Source of the DNA: an uncultured Eubacteriales bacterium
GTDB taxonomy: Bacteria > Bacillota > Clostridia > Christensenellales > Aristaeellaceae
Reading direction: 5' to 3'
NCBI GenBank assembly: GCA_902798105.1
Contig: CADBVG010000016.1
Location: 1 to 33,637, forward strand
DNA: 33,637 nucleotides
Position numbers and translations under genes: made by a program. Under the pieces are notes generated by a model, which ran no database searches, was not told the origin of the DNA, and saw only the letters and a program-made list of their open reading frames with translations. Of the stretch, positions 6,880 through 13,135 are shown one piece after another. The stretch's first letter is position 1. The number at the start of each line of letters is the position of its first letter.

Positions 6880-7638
6880 ATGAAGAAGCTCATTGCACTG
6901 GTCATCGTCGCCATGTTTGCCCTGACCGCCTTTGCGGCGCTGGCCGAGAACGGCACCCTGACCCTGGCCACCAACGTCAACTTCCCGCCCTATGAGTTCT
7001 ACGACGACGAGACCGGCGAGCCCACCGGCATCGACATCGAGATCGCCAAGGCCATCTGCGAGAAGATCGGCTACGACCTGGAGGTCGTGGACATCGACTT
7101 CGGCGCGATCATCCCCGCGCTGGCCGCTCACTCCTATGACTTCTCTGCCGCCGGCATGACCGTCACCGAGGAGCGCAAGCAGAGCGTGCAGTTCACCGAT
7201 ACCTACGCCACCGGCATCCAGGCCGTCATCGTGCCCGGGGACACCGAGGCCGAGGATATCTACGCCCTGATCGAGGCCAAGGGCGGCCACATCGCCATCG
7301 GCGTGCAGGAATCCACCACCGGCGACATCTACATCTCCGACGAGTTCGAGACTGCCGGCACCGCCGACGTACAGCGCTTCAAGAACGGCGCCGACGCCGT
7401 GCTGGCGCTGACCAGCGGCCAGGTGGACTGCGTGGTCATCGACAACGAGCCCGCCAAAGCCTTCGTGGCCAAGAACGACGGGCTGAAGCTGCTGGCCTCT
7501 GCGTACACCGAGGAGGATTACGCCATGGCCTTCCCGCTGGATTCCGAAATCTATGAGACCTTCAACACTGCGTTGAAGGAGCTGATGGCGGACGGCACCC
7601 TTCAGGCCATCGTTGATAAGTTCATTCCCGCGGAATAA
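6880..7638 (+). CDS. Amino acid ABC transporter, substrate-binding protein
   Basis: Extracellular receptor of a polar amino acid importer (SBP family 3). The 252-residue protein has a signal peptide (M-K-K-L then a hydrophobic core ending A-A-L-A-E) and the family motifs N-F-P-P-Y-E-F, G-I-D-I-E-I-A-K-A-I and D-F-S-A-A-G-M-T-V-T-E-E-R, the last shaping the ligand pocket. The exact amino acid cannot be read from sequence. No lipobox cysteine is present, which is unusual for a binding protein of a single-membrane Gram-positive. GGAGG stands 8 bases before the ATG at 6880. A strong hairpin separates it from the permease gene, so the binding protein is probably made in excess. Confidence 0.92.
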   Translation: MKKLIALVIVAMFALTAFAALAENGTLTLATNVNFPPYEFYDDETGEPTGIDIEIAKAICEKIGYDLEVVDIDFGAIIPALAAHSYDFSAAGMTVTEERKQSVQFTDTYATGIQAVIVPGDTEAEDIYALIEAKGGHIAIGVQESTTGDIYISDEFETAGTADVQRFKNGADAVLALTSGQVDCVVIDNEPAKAFVAKNDGLKLLASAYTEEDYAMAFPLDSEIYETFNTALKELMADGTLQAIVDKFIPAE

Positions 7639-7657
7639 TACAGGCAGAGGGAATAAA

Positions 7658-7692
7658 CGCAAACAGGGAGGCGTTTCGCCGCCCTGTTTGCG
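7658..7692 (+). terminator. Intercistronic hairpin after the binding-protein gene
   Basis: CGCAAACAGGG (7658-7668) pairs with CCCTGTTTGCG (7682-7692), and an inner GGCG/CGCC pair extends the stem. No long T-run follows, so it may be an attenuator or an mRNA-stabilising hairpin. Confidence 0.65.
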
Positions 7693-7728
7693 CGTATGAT
7701 GCGATTGTAATATGACACGGGCTTCGCT

Positions 7729-7767
7729 GTCATCCTGAGCGTAGGCGCAGCCGCAGTCGAGGAATCT
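7729..7767. repeat. Dispersed 'GTCATCCTGAGCG' type repeat
   Basis: The segment GTCATCCTGAGCG with AGTCGAGGAATCT after it is a widespread intergenic repeat in bacterial genomes. A related copy in reverse orientation is at 1959-1983. It lies inside the ABC transporter operon. Confidence 0.55.
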
Positions 7768-7807
7768 GTAACCCCTGAAATCATCACAACCCCAACGGAA
7801 CAGAGGA

Positions 7808-8548
7808 GTGGAAGGAAAATTGCAGGCATGGTTTGAAAAGCTAAAAGCGGAATTCGACCTGAACTTCATACAGGGCAAGCGCTGGAAATTCCTGGTGGAC
7901 GGCCTGGGCAATACGCTGAAGATCACGATGCTGGCGCTGGCCATCGGCCTGTTGATCGGCATAGTCATCGCCGCCGTGCGCTCCACCTATGACAAGACCG
8001 CCGAGGGCGCGCGGGCCACCTTCGGGCGGAAGGTGCTGGGCTTCTTCAACGGCTTTTGCAAGGTCTACCTGACGGTGCTGCGCGGCACCCCCGTAGTGGT
8101 GCAGCTGATGATATTCGCCTTCGTCATATTCAGCTCGGTGCGCAACAAGCTGGTGGTGGCGGGGCTGGCCTTCGGCCTGAACTCCGGCGCCTACGTGGCG
8201 GAGATCATCCGTGGCGGCATCATGGCCATCGACAACGGCCAGTTCGAGGCCGGTCGCAGCCTGGGCTTTAACTATTTGCAGACCATGCAGCACATCATCA
8301 TTCCCCAGGTGTTCAAGAATGTGTTGCCCTCGCTGATGAACGAGTTCATCGCCCTGTTGAAGGAGACTTCTGTCGCGGGCTATGTGGCGGTGATGGACCT
8401 GACCAAGGCCGGCGACACCATCCGCGGGCGCACCTATTCGCCCTTCATGCCGCTGATCGCCGTGGCGCTGATCTATCTGGTGCTGGTAATGTTCCTGACC
8501 TGGGTCGTGGGCCGGGTGGAGAGGAGGCTGAGAAACAGTGACCACTGA
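7808..8548 (+). CDS. Amino acid ABC transporter, permease
   Basis: Inner-membrane subunit of the amino acid importer (HisM/GlnP type). The 246-residue protein has several hydrophobic segments: residues ~35-55, a region around [15 protein letters not shown], and a final one near 215-235. It also carries the family signature [12 protein letters not shown] near residue 140 and the ATPase-contact loop [10 protein letters not shown]. The GTG at 7808 is the longest start. A TTG at 7820 is about as good, because GAGGAG (7803-7808) fits it better. The stop overlaps the ATPase start by 11 bases, so the two are translationally coupled. Confidence 0.92.
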   Translation: MEGKLQAWFEKLKAEFDLNFIQGKRWKFLVDGLGNTLKITMLALAIGLLIGIVIAAVRSTYDKTAEGARATFGRKVLGFFNGFCKVYLTVLRGTPVVVQLMIFAFVIFSSVRNKLVVAGLAFGLNSGAYVAEIIRGGIMAIDNGQFEAGRSLGFNYLQTMQHIIIPQVFKNVLPSLMNEFIALLKETSVAGYVAVMDLTKAGDTIRGRTYSPFMPLIAVALIYLVLVMFLTWVVGRVERRLRNSDH

Positions 8549-9278
8549 CGTGCTGATTCGCGTGGAAAACCTGGAAAAGCAATTTGGCGGGAGCATCCAC
8601 GCGCTCAACGGCGTGAACGCCGAGATCCGCAAGGGCGAGGTTGTGGTGGTCATTGGGCCCTCGGGCTCCGGCAAGTCCACCTTCCTGCGCTGCCTGAACC
8701 TGCTGGAGTTGCCCACCTCGGGTACGATCACCTTTGAGGGCGTGGACATCACCGACCCAAAGGTGAACATCAACCGTCACCGCCAGAAGATGGGCATGGT
8801 GTTCCAGCACTTCAACCTGTTCCCCAACATGACGGTGCTGAAGAACATGACCGTCGCCCCGGTGACCCTTCACAAGAAGACCAAGGAGGCCGCCGAGGCC
8901 ATGGCCAAGCAGCTGCTGGAGCGCGTGGGCCTGCTGGATCGTGCCGAGGCCTATCCCAACCAGCTGTCCGGCGGTCAGAAGCAGCGCATTGCCATCGTGC
9001 GGGCGCTGTGCATGGAGCCCGATGTGATGCTGTTCGACGAGCCCACCTCCGCCCTGGACCCTGAGATGGTGGGCGAGGTGCTGGACGTGATGAAGCAGCT
9101 GGCCCGGGAGGGCATGACCATGGTTGTGGTCACCCACGAGATGGGCTTCGCCCGCGAGGTGGGGGATCGGGTGATCTTCATGGATGGCGGCCGCATCATC
9201 GAGGAGGGTACCCCCGAGAAGGTATTTGAGCACCCCGAAAACGCCCGGTTGAAGGAATTTTTGGGGAAGATACTGTGA
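8538..9278 (+). CDS. Amino acid ABC transporter, ATP-binding protein
   Basis: Cytoplasmic ATPase that powers the importer (GlnQ/HisP type). All motor motifs are intact in its 246 residues: Walker [11 protein letters not shown]-loop with V-F-Q-H-F-N-L-F, signature L-S-G-G-Q-K-Q-R, Walker [12 protein letters not shown], and the switch histidine in V-T-H-E-M. The GTG start at 8538 overlaps the permease and has GAGGAGG about 10 bases upstream. The hairpin repeat at 9278-9314 begins in its stop codon. Confidence 0.95.
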   Translation: MTTDVLIRVENLEKQFGGSIHALNGVNAEIRKGEVVVVIGPSGSGKSTFLRCLNLLELPTSGTITFEGVDITDPKVNINRHRQKMGMVFQHFNLFPNMTVLKNMTVAPVTLHKKTKEAAEAMAKQLLERVGLLDRAEAYPNQLSGGQKQRIAIVRALCMEPDVMLFDEPTSALDPEMVGEVLDVMKQLAREGMTMVVVTHEMGFAREVGDRVIFMDGGRIIEEGTPEKVFEHPENARLKEFLGKIL

Positions 9279-9314
9279 AATTCTGATTTGCCGCTTTGCG
9301 ACAAATCAGAATTT
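9278..9314. repeat. Palindromic intergenic repeat (copy A)
   Basis: AAATTCTGATTTG (9278-9290) is mirrored perfectly by CAAATCAGAATTT (9302-9314) around an 11-base centre that extends the stem. The same arms occur at 30728-30769 and in the ends of the 11751-12201 element. It may terminate the ABC operon. Confidence 0.75.
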
Positions 9315-9327
9315 GAAAGGATCTGCC

Positions 9328-10020
9328 ATGCGCTACAAGGCAATACTCTTCGACGTGGACGACACGCTGCTGGACTTTCAGACTGGCAACCACAACGCCG
9401 TGAACCAGCTGATGGACGAGCTGGGCTATTATGACCCCGACCGTTACGACCAGTACGAGGCCGTCAACCTGAAGTGCTGGGCGGAGCTGGAGGCAGGGCT
9501 GCTGACACAGAGCCAGCTGAAGGTGGCCCGCTTCGTGCGCTTCTTCGACCGCTATCCGGTGCAGGGGGACCCGCGCTGGGCCGCGGAGCGCTTCGTTACG
9601 CTGCTGGGGCAGCAGAGCATACTGATGCCCCACGCCCTTGAAACGGTTCGGCAGATTGCCCAAAGGCTGCCGGTGGCCATCGTGACCAACGGCATCACGG
9701 ATATACAGCGCAGCCGCATGGCCCTGTCGCCGCTGAAGGATTATGTGACGGAGGTGGTGATCTCCGAGGCGGTGGGCGTTTCCAAGCCCCGCCCCGGCAT
9801 CTTCACCATCGCCCTCGAACGCCTGGGGGTGAAGCCCCGGGACGCGCTGATGGTGGGCGACGGCGTCAACAGCGACATCCGCGGCGCGAACAACGCTGGC
9901 ATCGATGCCTGCTGGTTCAATCCGGCGGGAAAGACACTGCCCGAGGGCGTCCACACGGAGTATCAGATTTCGGATATAAGACAGTGCGTGGCGATCGCGC
10001 TGGGACAAGCAACGAAATAA
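9328..10020 (+). CDS. HAD-family hydrolase, YjjG-like nucleotidase
   Basis: Cytoplasmic phosphatase of 230 residues. HAD motif I is F-D-V-D-D-T-L-L-D-F at residues 8-17 (nucleophile and acid/base Asp). Motif II is V-T-N-G near 110, the motif III lysine lies in V-S-K-P-R-P, and motif IV is G-D-G-V-N-S-D-I-R-G-A. The stretch T-N-G-I-T-D-I-Q-R-S-R-M with V-I-S-E-A-V-G-V is typical of YjjG, which removes phosphate from non-canonical pyrimidine nucleotides and dUMP. The exact substrate is inferred. The ATG at 9328 follows GAAAGGA by about 7 bases. It lies between two strong hairpins and is probably monocistronic or a read-through product of the ABC operon. Confidence 0.85.
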   Translation: MRYKAILFDVDDTLLDFQTGNHNAVNQLMDELGYYDPDRYDQYEAVNLKCWAELEAGLLTQSQLKVARFVRFFDRYPVQGDPRWAAERFVTLLGQQSILMPHALETVRQIAQRLPVAIVTNGITDIQRSRMALSPLKDYVTEVVISEAVGVSKPRPGIFTIALERLGVKPRDALMVGDGVNSDIRGANNAGIDACWFNPAGKTLPEGVHTEYQISDIRQCVAIALGQATK

Positions 10021-10075
10021 AACGAGGGGACGATTCCCTATTCCAAATTATGGAATAGGGAATCGTCCCCTCGTT
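10021..10075. terminator. Bidirectional hairpin between convergent genes
   Basis: A perfect 25 bp inverted repeat (10021-10045 with 10051-10075) has a 5-base loop. It starts directly after the HAD stop codon and 14 bases before the end of the converging Ldh gene. No T-tract follows, so it may be a palindromic repeat used as terminator. Confidence 0.7.
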
Positions 10076-10089
10076 CCACTTTCGTGCGC

Positions 10090-11196
10090 TCAATCCCACG
10101 GGAAGCGGTACTTGCCCTCCAGGCCGGTTTCCTTGCGCAGCTGATTCAGCTCGCCCTGCACGGAGTCGTTGATGGGCACGCCGTCCTTGCGGGCCAGGCG
10201 AATCTCGTACTCCTTCTCACCGGCGGTCCAGATGCGCTCAGCACCGGGCATTTTCCGGGAGGCGCGCACCTCGCGGATGATGTCGCCGGCCTTCTTGCGG
10301 CACAGGGCTTCGCCCATGAAGTGGTCGGTGTCGATGGCGATGAAGAAGTGGCCCAGCCGGGGCGCGCACTTTTCGCCGTTTTCGTCCACGCCGTTCAGCT
10401 GCTTGCCGTAGTAACCGTCGCTGAGCACGGAGGACAGGAATTCCACGAACATGGCGAAGCCGTAGCCCTTGTAGCCACCCAGCAGCTCGCCGATGCCGCC
10501 CACGGTCACCAGCGCCGCGGTGTTGTTGCGGATGCGCTTCAGCGCCTCACCGCCGCCGCCAGTGACAGGCTCGCCGTCTTCGCCGATCACGGTGCCGGGC
10601 ACCACGTCGTGGCCGATGCGCTCATAGTATTCAAACTTGCCGTTCTGGGTGATGGAGGTGGCGCAGTCGAAGTTGAAGTCGAAGGGCTCGTCGGTGGGCA
10701 CGCCCAGGGTGAAGGGGTTAGTGCCGAACATGCCCTCGGTGCCCCAAGTGGGCGCCACGGAGGGGCGAGCGTTGGTGCCGGTCATGCCAATGCAGCCGGC
10801 CTTCGTGGCCATGGAAGTATAGTAGCCCGCGATGCCGTAGTGGCAGCTGTTGCGGGCCACCACCATGCCCATGCCGTATTCCTTGGCCTTTTTGATGGCC
10901 AGCTCCATGGACCGGTAGCCGATCACCTGGCCCATGCCGTCGTGGCCGTCCACCACTGCGGTGGTGGAGGTTTCCTTCAGGATCTCATAGTGCGTCACGG
11001 GCTTCTGGACGCCGGATTTGATGCGGTCCAGGTAAATGGGCTTGAAGCGGTTGCAGCCGTGGGATTCAATGCCCCGGCGGTCGCTCTCCAGCAGCACATC
11101 GGCGCAGATGGCCGCGTCCGCCTCCGGAACGCCGTACTTGGCGAATACTTCGGTGACAAAATTCGTAATGGTGGTCCAGTCGATGACTTGTATCAA
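10090..11196 (-). CDS. Ldh-family (malate/L-lactate/ureidoglycolate) NAD(P)-dependent dehydrogenase
   Basis: A 368-residue soluble oxidoreductase of the Ldh_2 family, unrelated to classical Rossmann malate or lactate dehydrogenases. Family marks are D-R-R-G-I-E-S-H-G near residue 45 with the catalytic histidine, N-S-C-H-Y-G-I-A-G-Y-Y near 130, and G-T-N-P-F-T-L-G-V-P near 180. G-G-Y-K-G-Y-G-F-A-M and R-x-P-G-type closing elements follow. The substrate among 2-hydroxy acids (malate, sulfolactate, ureidoglycolate and others) cannot be told. The TTG at 11196 is preceded by AGGAGGAGG and a consensus-like promoter. No pathway partner is adjacent. Confidence 0.88.
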   Translation of the reverse strand: MIQVIDWTTITNFVTEVFAKYGVPEADAAICADVLLESDRRGIESHGCNRFKPIYLDRIKSGVQKPVTHYEILKETSTTAVVDGHDGMGQVIGYRSMELAIKKAKEYGMGMVVARNSCHYGIAGYYTSMATKAGCIGMTGTNARPSVAPTWGTEGMFGTNPFTLGVPTDEPFDFNFDCATSITQNGKFEYYERIGHDVVPGTVIGEDGEPVTGGGGEALKRIRNNTAALVTVGGIGELLGGYKGYGFAMFVEFLSSVLSDGYYGKQLNGVDENGEKCAPRLGHFFIAIDTDHFMGEALCRKKAGDIIREVRASRKMPGAERIWTAGEKEYEIRLARKDGVPINDSVQGELNQLRKETGLEGKYRFPWD

Positions 11197-11265
11197 GGTG
11201 GCCTCCTCCTTTGACGGTTGAATTGTGTGATGCCGGAGGCGCGCCGACGCGCGTCCCTTTCATTG

Positions 11266-11294
11266 AGTATATCAGATTGCAGCGAATAGTTCAA
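11266..11294 (-). promoter_or_regulatory. Promoter of the Ldh-family gene
   Basis: On the minus strand, TTGAAC (11289-11294) and TATACT (11266-11271) are 17 bases apart. A GC-rich inverted segment follows in the leader. Confidence 0.75.
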
Positions 11295-11554
11295 TCCTAT
11301 AAAATACAACAACCTTCTGACTGGCTGCCAAAATACCAACCAGATATAGTGTAGTAGGAGAAAACATGGATTTGTCACAGATATGCAATAGATATGCAAT
11401 AAACGAATAAAAAAGCAATGATTACAGATGGGTTAAACTGGAAGGATATGGGGTCAAAACCGGTAAATATGACGTAAAACTGAAGCGCAAAGGAGCAAAT
11501 AGCCATAAATAAGCCCTGAATAGGGTAGAAATGTGACATATACAGACCGTAGTC

Positions 11555-11668
11555 TGTGGATAAAATATATACATAGATGATTCGGATGTGGAAAAACCCA
11601 AAATAACCCGATAAAACCGGGGTTTTTTCCCCAATTTCTGTGGATAACTGTGTGGACAGTGTGGATTT
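11555..11668 (+). other. DnaA-box cluster, candidate replication origin
   Basis: Five TGTGGA-type nonamers lie in the same orientation within 114 bases. Two are perfect consensus boxes, TGTGGATAA at 11555-11563 and 11639-11647. Three are variants: TGTGGAAAA at 11587, TGTGGACAG at 11651 and TGTGGATTT at 11660. The flanks (11280-11630) are AT-rich in a GC-rich window. Clusters like this are typical of oriC. No dnaA is in the window, and rpmH-jag, often near the origin in Firmicutes, is 5 kb to the left. A DnaA-binding regulatory region is the alternative. Confidence 0.6.
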
Positions 11669-11750
11669 CTGCATAGCCCATACAGTGAATATACAGGTCT
11701 GCGTATACAATTTATGTCCGGTGTTGTAACAAATTGGGCTGCCAAAGAGA

Positions 11751-12201
11751 AAATTCTGATTTGTCGAGCTGTTGCGGCAGCCCAAAGCCTTCCCCAGGCA
11801 GCAAAGCTGCCGGTTCAGGGGCATCGAGCGCCCGGAAAACAGTCCAGTGGACTGTTTTCAGCGAGATGGGGCCGGCAGGCCCGTGGGAGGTGGATTTCCC
11901 GGAAAATGCTTGCATTGTTCCAAGGCGGCAAGCCCTTGGGCTTGCCGGTTTCGCCGAAGGCGAAATTGCCACGGCTCAAATCAAAGATTTGAGGCGCGGC
12001 ACCGCTGAAAGACGGATGAGGTCGTCCTCCCGAAAGAAACCACGTAAATCGTCGTTACCGCAGGGAGACCGACCTCATCCGACCTCGCTGACGGCAGCAA
12101 GCTGCCTGCTCGGCCACCTTCCCCTGAACCGCTCCCTATGGTCGCTGGGGAAGGCTTTGAGCTGCCGCGTCTCTGCCCGCCAAATCAACATTTATCTCTC
12201 C
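11751..12201. mobile_element. Non-coding element with long terminal inverted repeats and a chain of hairpins
   Basis: The two ends are imperfect inverted repeats of ~70 bases: 11751-11821 opens AAATTCTGATTTG, and 12121-12201 closes with the matching complement. Both carry AGCC(T)TTCCCC-type blocks. Between them are consecutive perfect hairpins: 11835-11859 (12 bp arms), 11927-11946 (9 bp), 11949-11965 (7 bp), 11974-11993 region (8 bp), and a 19 bp near-perfect pair at 12013-12031 with 12063-12081. The open frame across it is a by-product of GC-rich palindromes. No transposase is present, so any movement would need help from elsewhere. Confidence 0.65.
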
Positions 12202-12319
12202 CTTGCCCAGAAAATTGTTTCAAAATGTCGCAGGGGGAGGCGTGAATTTTGAAGGAAAATGGGGAAACGGGTCATAATTTTGTCCAACAACGGCACAAAA
12301 AGGCATGAATTCGACGCCG

Positions 12320-12342
12320 ATATTTACAAAATTTGTAAATAT
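12320..12342. promoter_or_regulatory. 23 bp perfect palindrome, candidate operator
   Basis: The core TTTACAAAATTTGTAAA is centred at 12331. It lies about 40 bases upstream of the -35 box of the SH3-protein gene, a position fitting an activator or repressor site. CCGATA/TATCGG extends it with a 2-base slip. Confidence 0.5.
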
Positions 12343-12382
12343 ATCGGAAGTATAGAAATATTATGTAGAATTGAGAGATTTA

Positions 12383-12412
12383 TTGCCTCCCCTCTTTTTC
12401 GGGTGCTATAAT
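12383..12412 (+). promoter_or_regulatory. Promoter of the small SH3-protein gene
   Basis: TTGCCT (12383-12388) and TATAAT (12407-12412) have an 18-base spacer and lie 40 bases before the start codon. Confidence 0.65.
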
Positions 12413-12451
12413 TTTAATACATTCATAGCACGAGGCAGGGAGGATAAACAA

Positions 12452-12913
12452 ATGAAAAAGACGGTTATTACGATTTTGGCAGTCGCGCTGCTTCTGAGCA
12501 TGTTCTGCGCCACGGCCATGGCCAGCCACGGTGACATCACCGTCAAGGCGACGAAGCTGTATGCCGATTCCACGATGACGACATATGTGGGCACCATTCC
12601 CGCCTACACGGCGCTGGTGGTGCGCTCCAACGATTCCTATACCGACGTCTATATCAACGGCCAGGTGTTCTACACCAACGGCTCCACCCTGCTGAACGTC
12701 AGCAAGCTGGGAGATTTCGTGGCTGCTCTGGGTAAGGGCACCACGGTGTACCAGCGTGCCACCACCGATAGCAACAGCTACACGCTGAAGAAGAAGGGTA
12801 TCGTTCAGATCTGCAAGGTCAAGGGCGACTGGGCGCTGGTTCAGACCCTGGGCGAGCGCGGCCTGTATGCCTTTGTGCAGATCGATCAGCTGAAGAACAT
12901 TACCCGGATCTGA
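12452..12913 (+). CDS. Secreted protein with two SH3-like domains
   Basis: A 153-residue exported protein. It has a signal peptide (M-K-K, hydrophobic core, A-M-A-S) with no lipobox and no anchor. Two beta-rich units follow, at about residues 30-82 and 95-150, each with the bacterial SH3 pattern: V-K-A-T-K-L-Y-A-D-S / T-V-Y-Q-R-A-T-T-D, then a V-x-x-x-x-x-W-A-L-V strand. Such domains usually bind peptidoglycan or other wall ligands. The assignment rests on pattern and on the better SH3 matches in neighbouring genes. GGGAGG precedes the ATG at 12452. It is the first gene of a run of exported proteins and has its own promoter and terminator. Confidence 0.75.
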   Translation: MKKTVITILAVALLLSMFCATAMASHGDITVKATKLYADSTMTTYVGTIPAYTALVVRSNDSYTDVYINGQVFYTNGSTLLNVSKLGDFVAALGKGTTVYQRATTDSNSYTLKKKGIVQICKVKGDWALVQTLGERGLYAFVQIDQLKNITRI

Positions 12914-12932
12914 TCTGACGTTGAAGCAGAAT

Positions 12933-12970
12933 AGAGGGGGAGCTTTCCGCTGGGGAAGCTTCCTCTTTCG
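12933..12970 (+). terminator. Probable terminator
   Basis: AGAGG..AGCTT (from 12933) pairs with AAGCT..CCTCT (to 12965) with a small internal loop. T-rich sequence follows. Confidence 0.55.
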
Positions 12971-13064
12971 TTTGATCGGAATGGCAGGGCTGGCGGCGCA
13001 TGCGGCAAAAGTGTGTCTGCAATAAAGCCAAGGCGTAAAAAATTCTTATATACCCGAAAGGCAT

Positions 13065-13093
13065 GTAACATGATGTTGGATTTGTGTTATAAT
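13065..13093 (+). promoter_or_regulatory. Promoter of the secreted-protein operon
   Basis: A consensus TATAAT (13088-13093) lies 43 bases before the start at 13136. A weak -35, GTAACA (13065-13070), is 17 bases upstream. Confidence 0.55.
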
Positions 13094-13135
13094 CAGAATG
13101 GATATACACCACTACTTGGAAAGGAGCGAACAAGA

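Noticed and set aside
11375-11824. Minus-strand open frame of 149 codons over the DnaA-box cluster
   Set aside because: It begins inside the repeat element, has AT-driven hydrophobic composition and no ribosome binding site. It is explained by the AT-rich origin-like DNA.
11734-12252. Open frame of 172 codons in the hairpin-chain element
   Set aside because: It overlaps palindromes and inverted ends on every side, has no ribosome binding site, and its product is low-complexity and unlike any family. The openness follows from the GC-rich repeats.
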